A stretch of DNA of 64,000 nt, taken from contig NZ_JAIVKJ010000002.1 in the NCBI RefSeq assembly GCF_020524885.1, positions 248,001-312,000 on the forward strand, written 5' to 3'. The notes beneath the pieces are model-generated. The model ran no database searches, had not been told where the DNA came from, and worked only from the letters and a program-made list of their open reading frames with translations. The stretch comes from Microbulbifer elongatus. Lineage in GTDB: Bacteria > Pseudomonadota > Gammaproteobacteria > Pseudomonadales > Cellvibrionaceae. Below are positions 1 to 10,220 of the stretch, one piece after another. How positions within the stretch are numbered: the first letter of the stretch is position 1; every line of letters starts with the position of its first letter. A program made the translations under genes and the position numbers.

Positions 1-906
1 CTGCAGCAGGCGCATCATGGGGGCTGAGCTGGCGAGGTCACTGGCAATTTCTTTGCCCACCCGTTGCTGCGCACCGGTGGGGGCAAAAGGCAGACGGGCG
101 AGAAAGTCCCGTTCCAGAGCAGCGCTTGCCTGCAGTGGCGGCGCGGCAACCGCGGATGCGTTGCGGCGCAATTCCAGCAAGCTCAGGTGGTGGGCGAGAA
201 GCTCTTCCACTGCCAGGCGTTGTTGTGCGGGGTGCTGCCCTTCGGCCAATTGTGACAGATCCGCGTCGGCCGGCGGCCGGTGCAGGTACATGAGGGCGCC
301 TGCTAGTGGCATTTGAAGCGCGCGTGGCAATAACTCTGTGGGGAGCAGCTCGGTGACATTTCCCTCGGCCAGCCAGTCCAGCCCCTGGCCGATCAGCGCG
401 CGCAGGCGCCCCTGTCCCAGACCTTCCGTGAGGGGATATATCGGTGTGAGCGTGTCCGCTACGGGAGAAATTCCTTCACCCAAAATCTCGGTTTCCGGGT
501 GATAGAGTTCAATGCCGGCACTGCCCCGGCGGGCTTCGCCATAGCAACGTACCCGGGTGCCAGGTGCGAGGCGGTTTTTCTGTGCTGCGGTGAAATGAAA
601 GAAACGCAGGGTGATGCTGCCGGTGCTGTCCTGCAGGCGCACTGCGAGGCTGCGGCGTCGCCCGAAGGCTACATCGGCGGCGCGCACCTCCCCCTCAATG
701 ACCGCGTCCATTCCGGGCCGAAGGCCCGCAAGGGGAATGACTCTGGTGCGATCCTGGTAGCGCGCAGGCAGGTGGAATAGCAGGTCCTGCAGGGAGCTGA
801 TGTGCAGTTTGGCGAGTGTTTCCGCCAGTTTTGCCCCTACCCCTTTCAGGGCGGTGACGGGGATTTCTGCCAGGGCTTTTTGGGGTTGTTTGTGTGTCTG
901 CTTCAC
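1..906 (-). CDS. recG: ATP-dependent DNA helicase RecG (N-terminal 302 codons; 3' end outside window)
   Basis: RecG remodels stalled replication forks and branched DNA. Translating the minus strand gives a RecG N-terminus: a helix-hairpin-helix-like segment (TALKGVGAKLAETLAKL), then DLLFHLPARYQDRTR, then an OB-fold wedge domain with GRRRSLAVRLQD. The window ends just before the Walker A motif, after APMMRLLQ. The start is a GTG (904-906) that overlaps the oxyR stop as GTGA, so the two genes are translationally coupled in an oxyR-recG operon, the arrangement known in Pseudomonas. No frameshift is seen in the visible part. Confidence 0.95.
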   Translation of the reverse strand, partial: MKQTHKQPQKALAEIPVTALKGVGAKLAETLAKLHISSLQDLLFHLPARYQDRTRVIPLAGLRPGMDAVIEGEVRAADVAFGRRRSLAVRLQDSTGSITLRFFHFTAAQKNRLAPGTRVRCYGEARRGSAGIELYHPETEILGEGISPVADTLTPIYPLTEGLGQGRLRALIGQGLDWLAEGNVTELLPTELLPRALQMPLAGALMYLHRPPADADLSQLAEGQHPAQQRLAVEELLAHHLSLLELRRNASAVAAPPLQASAALERDFLARLPFAPTGAQQRVGKEIASDLASSAPMMRLLQ

Positions 907-1826
907 GGACTCTGAAGTTGGCACTGGTTAATAGCGTCGCGCAGCATATCGATTGCGCGGTGTCTCGGAAAGCTGGCGCGCCATGCCAGTGCTACGGTGC
1001 GTTGCGGGGCTGGGGCCACAAACGGGCGGGTGACCAGCACGCCGGTAGCGTATTGGGAGGCGGCGGCCGCAGACAGTGGCAGCACGGTAATGCCAAGACG
1101 CGAGGCAACCATATGGCGCAGGGTTTCCAGGGAGCTGCCGTCCGCGGCGGTGCGAATATGCCCGCTGCCGGCTTCTTTCTCGATGGACTGCTGCAGTTGC
1201 GGGCAGGCTTCCAGAACCTGGTCGCGGAAACAGTGACCTTCGCCCAGTAGCAGCACATTGTCCTCGCACAACTGGTCTGGTGTCAGTGCCTCGTATTGCG
1301 CGAGCGGGTGGTCCGAAGGCATCAGTACCACAAACGGTTCGTCGTACAGGGGCTGGGTAACCACGTCTGGCTCGGTAAACGGCAGCGCGAGGATCACAGC
1401 ATCCAGCTCGCCCTTGCGCAGGCGCGCACGCAGGGTGGAGGTGTAGCCCTCCTCCACGTACAGCGGCATCTGCGGTGCGCGCTGTTGCAACTGGGGAATA
1501 AAGTGCGGGAACAGATAGGGGCCGATGGTGAAGATGGCACCCACCGACAGCGGGCTGCTCAGCTGGTCCTTGCCGGCACTGGCGATGTCTTTGATCGCCG
1601 CGGATTGCTCAAGCACCAGCTGTGCTTGCGCCACAATGCGTTCACCCAGCGGGGTAGCCTGCACCCGGGTTTTCGAGCGCTCGAACAGCGCCACGCCCAA
1701 CTCTTTTTCGAGCTTTTTCACGGCGATGGAAAGGGTCGGCTGACTGACAAAACAGCGCTCGGCGGCGCGGCCAAAGTGCTGTTCCTGGGCCAGGGTGACG
1801 ATGTAGCGCAATTCGTTCAGTGTCAT
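903..1826 (-). CDS. oxyR: LysR-type hydrogen peroxide sensor OxyR
   Basis: Redox-sensing activator of peroxide defence genes, 307 residues, the usual family length. The N-terminal winged helix-turn-helix spans about residues 1-60 (MTLNELRYIVTLAQ, FVSQPTLSIAVKKLE). The regulatory domain carries the two redox cysteines at exactly C199 and C208 in GEGHCFRDQVLEAC, matching the numbering of E. coli OxyR, so disulfide switching is expected. It overlaps recG by 4 bases. The A+T-rich 236-bp space to the divergent membrane-protein gene at 2063 should contain its promoter. Confidence 0.97.
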   Translation of the reverse strand: MTLNELRYIVTLAQEQHFGRAAERCFVSQPTLSIAVKKLEKELGVALFERSKTRVQATPLGERIVAQAQLVLEQSAAIKDIASAGKDQLSSPLSVGAIFTIGPYLFPHFIPQLQQRAPQMPLYVEEGYTSTLRARLRKGELDAVILALPFTEPDVVTQPLYDEPFVVLMPSDHPLAQYEALTPDQLCEDNVLLLGEGHCFRDQVLEACPQLQQSIEKEAGSGHIRTAADGSSLETLRHMVASRLGITVLPLSAAAASQYATGVLVTRPFVAPAPQRTVALAWRASFPRHRAIDMLRDAINQCQLQSP

Positions 1827-2062
1827 GGCAAACGCAATTAGAAAAAACTTGGCGATAGAGTTTATTCATAAACACCCCCGGGCGGCCAGTAAAACTGGGG
1901 ATACCGCGTATGAATGTCTCAATCCGACAAAAAATGCTATTAACAAGGCTTATAGTTAGTAAAATTTGCTATTAACATGCCGGCGCAGGCGGTGGTGTGG
2001 CGCTTTTTTTGCTATACGTGTAAGGGCAAGTGTTCAAAACATGCAAAGCGGAGAAACGCTCT

Positions 2063-2320
2063 ATGGGTATCTTGTCTTGGATTATTCTTGGCCTGATTGC
2101 AGGTGCACTGGCCAAATGGATCATGCCCGGCCCAGATCCGGGTGGCTGGATCGTGACCATGGTTATCGGTATCGTCGGTGCGTTCATCGGCGGCTGGTTG
2201 GGCTCCCTGGTGGGTATTGGTGGTCCGGTCACCGGCTTTTCGCTCGGAGACATTCTCACCGCCGTGGTTGGTGCCGTCGTCCTGCTGTTTATTTACCGTA
2301 TGGTGAAATCTCGCAGCTGA
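2063..2320 (+). CDS. GlsB/YeaQ/YmgE family small membrane protein
   Basis: 85-residue glycine-rich inner-membrane protein with three predicted hydrophobic segments (ILSWIILGLIAGALAKWIM, IVTMVIGIVGAFIGGWLGSL, ILTAVVGAVVLLFIYRM). The family was named 'transglycosylase-associated', but its function is not established and it is often stress-induced. I chose the ATG at 2063 over an in-frame ATG at 2030 because a GGAG sits 9 bases upstream and the protein then starts directly at MGILSW, the family's usual N-terminus. It is divergent from oxyR. Confidence 0.9.
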   Translation: MGILSWIILGLIAGALAKWIMPGPDPGGWIVTMVIGIVGAFIGGWLGSLVGIGGPVTGFSLGDILTAVVGAVVLLFIYRMVKSRS

Positions 2321-2344
2321 CGTCGCCTGATTGCACTTCGGTTG

Positions 2345-2372
2345 CAGGGGCCCGCAGCTTCTGTGGGCCCTG
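2345..2372 (+). terminator. Hairpin after the GlsB-like gene, possible terminator
   Basis: A G+C-rich inverted repeat (CAGGGGCCCGCAG / CTGTGGGCCCTG) lies 24 bases after the stop codon. There is no clear T-run after it, so Rho-independent function is uncertain. Confidence 0.45.
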
Positions 2373-2525
2373 TTCACAGAATATGGTTGGCAAACAGGTT
2401 ATAAACACTGTTGCTGACTGATAATTCGCAGTAATTCATAAAACTTTTTGGACGCGATGCTTTTTTGTCCGGGCATCGTGTATTGTGGGGCCAGTTGCGG
2501 TACCCGGGGGTTGACTCGAGCAGTT

Positions 2526-3404
2526 ATGGCAAAGGAAAAAGTCTGGATCTTCGGTTGTGGCGATCTGGGGACTCGTCTGGCATTGAAGCTGGATCGCAAG
2601 GCATACGATGTATTTGGTGTGCGACGCAATCCACTGCAGGCACTTTCGCGCAAGCGCCGTGCAGACGTGGTCAACTGGCGCCGCGGCGATGCCACCAAAC
2701 TCGAAGACATCCAGCGGCATCTCAGTAACGGTGCCGATATTGTCATAGCCACCTTCACGCCCGGGGCGAGTACGCCTCAGGCCTACCAGCGCGCCTACGT
2801 CGAAACCGCCTCCACCCTGCGTGATGCCCTGGCGGCCATGGAAAAACCTCCTCGCCTGTTGCTGTGGATATCCTCAACCCGTGTCTATGGCCAAAGTGGC
2901 GACCAGTGGCTGGATGAGCGCTCTCAGCCCCTGCCCGGCAGTTACCAGGGCGAAGCCTTGCTCGCTGCAGAAAAGATTATTCAATCCTCGGCTACAGAAT
3001 CCTGCGTGGTGCGATTTGCGGGCATTTATGGCCCGGGGCGTGATCGCCTACTGTCTCAGGTGCGCGCCGGCCGCTGCGCACCGCCCTCTCCACCGCAATT
3101 CAGCAACCGCATTCATGTGGACGATGCCGTCGGGTTCCTGGCGCACCTGATCGAGGGGCAGAAGAAGGGAATGCCGCTGGAGAAGCTGTATATCGGTGCG
3201 GACTGCACGCCGGTGCCGATGTATGAATTGCAGAGCTGGCTGGCCAAGTCGATGGGATACACCAGCGCACATCTGCGCGAGGAAGTGGCTACCAGCGAGC
3301 GCCGCTCCAAGAAAATGAGCAACAAGCGCATGCTGGATAGCGGTTATGAAATGCTGTACCCCGACTACCGCGCTGGCTACAGCACCCTGCTGGAAAACGA
3401 CTGA
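2526..3404 (+). CDS. NAD(P)-binding SDR / epimerase-like protein (YeeZ type)
   Basis: 292-residue protein of the extended short-chain dehydrogenase/NAD-dependent epimerase superfamily. A Rossmann glycine motif lies at the N-terminus (WIFGCGDLGTRLA), followed by an SSTRVYGQSGDQWLDE segment typical of the active-site strand and an RFAGIYGPGRDRL segment. The substrate is unknown. The start is taken as MAKEKVWIFG at 2526; the longer in-frame ORF from 2448 adds a non-homologous-looking cysteine-rich leader. It is convergent with ridA, with a shared hairpin between them. Confidence 0.85.
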   Translation: MAKEKVWIFGCGDLGTRLALKLDRKAYDVFGVRRNPLQALSRKRRADVVNWRRGDATKLEDIQRHLSNGADIVIATFTPGASTPQAYQRAYVETASTLRDALAAMEKPPRLLLWISSTRVYGQSGDQWLDERSQPLPGSYQGEALLAAEKIIQSSATESCVVRFAGIYGPGRDRLLSQVRAGRCAPPSPPQFSNRIHVDDAVGFLAHLIEGQKKGMPLEKLYIGADCTPVPMYELQSWLAKSMGYTSAHLREEVATSERRSKKMSNKRMLDSGYEMLYPDYRAGYSTLLEND

Positions 3405-3425
3405 ACAGCAAAAGCCGTTCTGTTC

Positions 3426-3448
3426 GCGCCGCCATTCACAGGCGGCGC
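3426..3448. terminator. Convergent hairpin between the SDR gene and ridA
   Basis: Perfect 8-bp stem GCGCCGCC / GGCGGCGC with a 7-base loop, placed between two converging genes. It may serve both directions, although neither side has a long T-run. Confidence 0.5.
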
Positions 3449-3477
3449 CTTAGCAATCGGTGTAAGCAGTGACCCGC

Positions 3478-3861
3478 TTAAATCACCAACACCCCTTCAG
3501 CTTCAAACTGAGCACCTTTGGGTAACTGGCTCACGCCTACAGCAGCGCGGGCCGGAAATGGCTTGGTAAACATCTCCTCCATCACTTCGTTAACGATGGC
3601 GAAGTTGCTCAGGTCGGTCAGGTAAAGATTCAATTTCACCAGATCATCGAGGCTACCATTGGCTGCTTCACAGACCGCCTGCAGGTTCTTGAACACCTGT
3701 ACCGCTTGCTCGCGAAAATCGTCGGAAACCAGTTCCATTGTTTCCGGTACCAGAGGAATCTGGCCAGAAAGGTAAATGGTGTTGTCCACTTTCACGGCTT
3801 GCGAGTAGCTGCCGATTGCAGCCGGTGCCTTATCGGTTTTTATCACGGCGCGATTGGGCAT
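3478..3861 (-). CDS. ridA: RidA family enamine/imine deaminase
   Basis: 127-residue member of the YjgF/YER057c/UK114 family, which hydrolyses reactive 2-aminoacrylate-type enamines to keto acids plus ammonia. The family signature is present near the C-terminus ([18 protein letters not shown]), with the conserved Arg that contacts the substrate carboxylate. The start [13 protein letters not shown] at 3861 has a GGAGAG ribosome-binding site; the longer ORF to 3954 is not needed. It lies downstream of spoT on the same strand, separated by 244 bases. Confidence 0.93.
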   Translation of the reverse strand: MPNRAVIKTDKAPAAIGSYSQAVKVDNTIYLSGQIPLVPETMELVSDDFREQAVQVFKNLQAVCEAANGSLDDLVKLNLYLTDLSNFAIVNEVMEEMFTKPFPARAAVGVSQLPKGAQFEAEGVLVI

Positions 3862-3989
3862 GGTTACTTCTCTCCGGGCCTGATACGGCCTGCTTACTGA
3901 AAAAGAAAGCGGGAGAATATAGCGCGGTTTTCGGAGTTTGGGGAGCGGCGGCAAGGGCGCATTAACGATATGCGGAGCCTGTCCACAAT

Positions 3990-4004
3990 CTGGAAATTTT
4001 CCAG
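3990..4004. promoter_or_regulatory. Short perfect palindrome upstream of ridA
   Basis: CTGGAAA-T-TTTCCAG, a 7-bp inverted repeat with a one-base centre, lies in the spoT-ridA gap about 130 bases before ridA. It could be an operator; no regulator can be assigned. Confidence 0.3.
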
Positions 4005-4105
4005 CAAAACCCTATCGGCTTTCACTGTATTGTCGAAATTTGCGTCCGCAAAAACATCGGGGTCAGAACGATCGATGAGACGGGACGCGGTATGTCGCTG
4101 TTGGA

Positions 4106-6223
4106 TCAGGGACGGGCGATCTTGATAACGGCCGGCAGGTTGCGCAGGCGCTTCATGACCTGAGCCAGGTGCACACGATTGGTCACTTCCAGGGTCAGCG
4201 CAATCACGCTGTGTTGCGCATCTTTCTCGTCCACGTGTATCTGTTCGATGCTGGCGCCCTCTTCTGTGATGCGGGTGGCCAGGCGAGCAATGATGCCGCG
4301 CTCGGATTCCACCTCCACCCGCACATCGCCGAGGAACTCGCCTTTCACGTCTGGGGACCAGGCTACCGCCATGATGTTCTCCGGGTGTTCCCGCAGTTCC
4401 GCCGCATTGCGGCAGGTATCCCGGTGTACCACCACACCCTTGCCGGAGCTGATATGCCCCATGATGGCATCGCCGGGAATTGGCCGGCAGCAGCGCGCGA
4501 AGCTGATCATCATGCCCTCCTGGGCGTCGATGGTCAGCGGTGACGAGATATTGCTCGCCTCGGTTTCCACAGTACCCGGAGGTATCAACAGCTTTGCCGC
4601 AGAGAATGCCGCGCGGTTGCCGAGGCCAATCTCTTCCAGCAGGTTGTCAAAGCTCTCGCACCGGGCCTCTTTTACGCCGCGCTGAATCTGCGCCTCGTCC
4701 AGCTCAGATATTTTCAGGTGGAATTTGACCAGCGCCTTTTCCAGCAACCGGCGTCCCAGTTCAATGGAGTCGTGATGACGCTGGTGTTTCAGGTAATGAC
4801 GAATCGCGCTACGCGCTTTCGCGGTGACCACAAAATTGAGCCAGTTTGGATTTGGCTGCACATTCTTGCTGGTAAGGATTTCGACCTTCTGACCGCTTTC
4901 CAGCGGTTGCGACAGCGGCGCCAGCCGCTGGTTGATGCGCACCGCCACACAGGAGTTGCCCACGTCGGTGTGTACCGAATAGGCGAAATCCACCGCAGTG
5001 GCACCTGCCGGCAAGTCGATAATCTTGCCCTTGGGGGTAAATACGTAAACCTCGTCCGGGAACAGATCGATCTTCACGTTTTCGATAAATTCCAGCGAGT
5101 CGCCGGCGCGCTGCTGCATCTCCAGCAGGCCTTGCACCCAGCGGCGCGCGCGCACCTGGCTGGTGCCGCCGGTGTTCAGTACTTCATCTCCGGATGACTT
5201 GTACAGCCAGTGGGCGGCGATACCGCTGTTGGCCATCTCGTCCATTTCCTTGGTGCGGATCTGCACCTCGATCGGCACCCCGTGCATACCGAGCAATACG
5301 GTGTGCAGGGACTGGTAGCCGTTGGATTTCGGGATGGCGATATAGTCTTTGAATTCGCTGATCACCGGCTTGTACAGGTTGTGGATAACCCCGAAGGTCC
5401 GGTAACAGGTGTCCACGCTGTCGACGATGATGCGGAAGGCGTAGACGTCCATGATTTCCCGGAACGACTTCTTCTTCGAGCGCATCTTCTGGTAAATGCT
5501 GTACAGGTGTTTTTCGCGGCCGATTACCAGCGCGTCGATATTTTCCCGGTCCAGGCGAAGCTCGATGGCATTCTGGATCTTCTCCAGCAGCTCTTTGCGA
5601 TTGCCTCTGGCGGCCACCAGCGCTGCGCGCAAGCGGCTGGCGCGCAGTGGATAAATCGCAAAAAAGGCCCGGTCTTCAAATTCGATCCGCACATCGTTCA
5701 TGCCCAGGCGGTTGGCAATAGGTGCGTAGATTTCCAGGGTCTCGCGGGCGATACGCGCGCGCTTTTCCGGCTTCAGTGAACCGAGGGTGCGCATGTTGTG
5801 CAGGCGGTCGGCGAGCTTCACCAGGATCACGCGGATATCCCGCGCCATCGCCAGGGCCATTTTCTGGAAGTTTTCCGCCTGCTTTTCCGCCGGGCTGTCG
5901 GTCTCGAACTGGGTCAGCTTGGAGACGCCGTCCACCAGATCCGCGATTTCCTCGCCAAACTGTTCCGCCAGCGCCGCTTTTGGGATGCCGGTGTCTTCGA
6001 TGACGTCGTGGAGCATGGCCGCGGCCAGGCTCTGGGCGTCCATATGCATGCCGGCCAGGACGGTGGCAACCGCGAGGGGATGGGTGATATAGGGCTCGCC
6101 CGAACGCCGTTTCTGGCCCTCGTGGGCCTGTTCCGCATAAAAGTATGCGCGGCGGACGAACTGGATCTGATCGGGAGGAAGGTAGGACGAGAGGCGATGG
6201 GCCAGACTGTCTATGGTGTGCAA
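4106..6223 (-). CDS. spoT: Bifunctional (p)ppGpp synthetase/hydrolase SpoT
   Basis: 705 residues, the usual SpoT length. Domain order seen: an HD-type hydrolase domain (ITHPLAVATVLAGM then AAAMLHDVIEDT, about residues 45-80), a RelA/SpoT synthetase domain (KDYIAIPKSNGYQSLHT and GVPIEVQIRT, about 230-350), a TGS domain (VYVFTPKGKIIDLPAG, about 390-450) and a C-terminal ACT domain (IARLATRITEEGASIEQIH). The intact HDVIEDT points to working hydrolysis. It starts 56 bases after rpoZ on the same strand, matching the gmk-rpoZ-spoT order of E. coli and Pseudomonas. Confidence 0.97.
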   Translation of the reverse strand: MHTIDSLAHRLSSYLPPDQIQFVRRAYFYAEQAHEGQKRRSGEPYITHPLAVATVLAGMHMDAQSLAAAMLHDVIEDTGIPKAALAEQFGEEIADLVDGVSKLTQFETDSPAEKQAENFQKMALAMARDIRVILVKLADRLHNMRTLGSLKPEKRARIARETLEIYAPIANRLGMNDVRIEFEDRAFFAIYPLRASRLRAALVAARGNRKELLEKIQNAIELRLDRENIDALVIGREKHLYSIYQKMRSKKKSFREIMDVYAFRIIVDSVDTCYRTFGVIHNLYKPVISEFKDYIAIPKSNGYQSLHTVLLGMHGVPIEVQIRTKEMDEMANSGIAAHWLYKSSGDEVLNTGGTSQVRARRWVQGLLEMQQRAGDSLEFIENVKIDLFPDEVYVFTPKGKIIDLPAGATAVDFAYSVHTDVGNSCVAVRINQRLAPLSQPLESGQKVEILTSKNVQPNPNWLNFVVTAKARSAIRHYLKHQRHHDSIELGRRLLEKALVKFHLKISELDEAQIQRGVKEARCESFDNLLEEIGLGNRAAFSAAKLLIPPGTVETEASNISSPLTIDAQEGMMISFARCCRPIPGDAIMGHISSGKGVVVHRDTCRNAAELREHPENIMAVAWSPDVKGEFLGDVRVEVESERGIIARLATRITEEGASIEQIHVDEKDAQHSVIALTLEVTNRVHLAQVMKRLRNLPAVIKIARP

Positions 6224-6279
6224 AGCCGCGCTCGCCTCTTAAATTTCCAGCAGTTCCTGAATCTGTCGATCAACCGGGA

Positions 6280-6543
6280 TTACATATCCTGTTCGGACAG
6301 GAATACCGGCGCAGGTGCGGAGTGCTGTACCGGCTCTTCTTCCGGCTCGTCCAGGATGCTGGCATCAACGAAGCCTTCTTCGATCTCGCGCAGGGCGATT
6401 ACGGTGGGCTTGTCGTTTTCTTCCGCAACCATCGGGTCGCGGCCGCCGGTGGCGATCTGGCGGGCGCGCTTGCTGCCCACAATTACCAGCTCAAAGCGGT
6501 TGTCTACGTGGTCGAGGCAATCTTCAACGGTAATACGTGCCAT
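6280..6543 (-). CDS. rpoZ: RNA polymerase omega subunit
   Basis: 87-residue omega subunit, which helps assemble RNA polymerase and contributes to the ppGpp-binding site. The N-terminus [20 protein letters not shown] and the [11 protein letters not shown] motif are diagnostic. The start at 6543 gives the standard N-terminus. It is followed closely by spoT; gmk lies upstream with hairpin element A in between. Confidence 0.96.
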   Translation of the reverse strand: MARITVEDCLDHVDNRFELVIVGSKRARQIATGGRDPMVAEENDKPTVIALREIEEGFVDASILDEPEEEPVQHSAPAPVFLSEQDM

Positions 6544-6708
6544 AAATCTTCTGTTCCAGTGTGTAAGTTCGCCCGGCTGGGCGAGGATTGGCAAATTCTG
6601 TTGTCTGAGCGGTCAGTACCTGCACAGACGGGGACCCTCTATTCTACCGGACCGCGCGGTGTACGCAAATCGAACAGTGGCTTAACGCGCTCGAACTGAG
6701 ATGCGAAG

Positions 6709-6835
6709 GTGGTGATACCGGGTATGGGTTTGTGAGACCGTCTGCGGCCAGGACGGCCGCAGCCGAGCCCCCATGGATGGGTTAACGGGGGGGCGCCTAG
6801 CCCGTGTCTCACGAACCCATACCCGGTAGCGCCAC
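6709..6835 (+). repeat. GGA-loop long-hairpin element, copy A
   Basis: The outer inverted repeat pairs 6716-6738 with 6805-6827 at 22 of 23 positions (the one mismatch is G-T compatible), and shorter flanking pairing (GGTGG/CCACC) extends it. Inside are hairpin 1 (CTGCGGCC-AGGAC-GGCCGCAG, 6742-6762) and hairpin 2 (CCCA-TGGA-TGGG around 6771-6781), then GGGGGGGCGCCTAGCCC. The GGA triplets are at 6751 and 6775, 24 nt apart. It lies between gmk and rpoZ, antisense to their transcription. It is the closest relative of copy B, with one compensatory arm change between them. Confidence 0.9.
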
Positions 6836-6858
6836 CGCCACAGGGTCTGTTCAGGCCT

Positions 6859-8948
<2,090 letters not shown>

Positions 8949-9098
8949 CTCGGAAATTGTCTATATGTTTTTGTTCTGACCTCCCGGGTAATGTTGCCAC
9001 AGGCCGCGACGTGAACAATGTCCTGGGAGACCGGATTCCGAAATCCGTGAGCTTTTTGTCGACGTATCTGTACCAATAGTCATCCATCGGGAGTCAAC

Positions 9099-10106
9099 AT
9101 GATCAACGCCTACGCCGCCGACAGTGCCGGCGCCGAACTGAAACCTTTCAGCTACGACCCGGGTGAACTGCCGCCGGGGCAGGTGGAAATCGATGTCGAA
9201 TACTGCGGTCTGTGCCACAGTGACCTGAGTGTGGTGAACGACGAATGGGGTATGACTGCCTTTCCGGTGGTCCCGGGCCATGAGGTCGTCGGTCGTTTGA
9301 GCGCGATGGGGGACGGCGTAACTCATCTCGAGAAAGGCCAGCGCGTCGGCCTTGGCTGGCATTCGGGATTCTGTGGGCATTGCGGCGAGTGCGATACCGG
9401 CAACCAGAATCTCTGCGCCGAGGCCCAGCCCACGATTATTGGCCACCACGGCGGCTTTGCCGACAAAGTGCGCGCCAGTGCAGACAGTGTGGTGCCGATT
9501 CCCGACGGCCTCGATCCCAAGGTAGTGGGCCCGATGTTCTGCGCAGGTATCACCGTGTATAACCCACTGGTGCAGTTCGGCATCAAGCCCAACAGCCGCG
9601 TCGCGGTTATCGGTATTGGCGGTCTTGGCCATCTGGCGCTTCAGTTCCTGAATGCCTGGGGTTGCGAGGTGACCGCTTTTACCTCGAGCGACAGCAAAAA
9701 ACAGGAGGCGCAGGAGCTGGGGGCACATCACACCTTGAACAGCCGTGACCCGGCAGCACTGGAAGCCGCCGCCGGCAGCTTCGACCTGATTATTTCCACG
9801 GTCAATGTGAAGCTCGACTGGAATACCTATCTCACCACCCTCAAGCCCCGCGGTCGCCTGCATTTTGTCGGCGCCACCACTGCACCGTTGGATCTCAATG
9901 TCTTCAATCTGCTGATGGCCCAGCGCCAGGTTTCAGGCTCCCCGGTGGGAAGCCCGGCCACCATTGCCGATATGCTGGAATTCGCTGCGCGCCACAATAT
10001 TGCGCCCAAGGTGGAGCATTTTCCGATGAGCAAGGTTAATGATGCGTTCAGGCGACTGGAGAGCGGTGAGGCGCGATACCGCATCGTGCTGGAAGCCGGC
10101 AAATAA
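9099..10106 (+). CDS. Zinc-dependent NAD(P) alcohol dehydrogenase
   Basis: 335-residue medium-chain dehydrogenase. The catalytic-zinc site is CGLCHSD with GHEVVG; the structural-zinc cysteines are CGHCGECDTGNQNLC; the Rossmann motif is GIGGLGHLALQ. This set is typical of the YahK/AdhC-like aldehyde reductases, which usually prefer NADPH, but the cofactor is not proven here. A GGGAG ribosome-binding site precedes the ATG. It stands alone, divergent from the hydroxylase-family gene. Confidence 0.92.
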   Translation: MINAYAADSAGAELKPFSYDPGELPPGQVEIDVEYCGLCHSDLSVVNDEWGMTAFPVVPGHEVVGRLSAMGDGVTHLEKGQRVGLGWHSGFCGHCGECDTGNQNLCAEAQPTIIGHHGGFADKVRASADSVVPIPDGLDPKVVGPMFCAGITVYNPLVQFGIKPNSRVAVIGIGGLGHLALQFLNAWGCEVTAFTSSDSKKQEAQELGAHHTLNSRDPAALEAAAGSFDLIISTVNVKLDWNTYLTTLKPRGRLHFVGATTAPLDLNVFNLLMAQRQVSGSPVGSPATIADMLEFAARHNIAPKVEHFPMSKVNDAFRRLESGEARYRIVLEAGK

Positions 10107-10220
10107 TGGCGAAGCCCAACCACCCGTAGTGAGACTGGCACGGGCGTACCTTTGTTGGCGCTTTCTGATGATTTCTGTTTTCGGTAGCATTTGACCCAAC
10201 CACATGAACGGGACAGGGAA

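Noticed and set aside
1..900. Several plus-strand ORFs at the window start
   Set aside because: They are shadows of recG, which is continuous on the minus strand.
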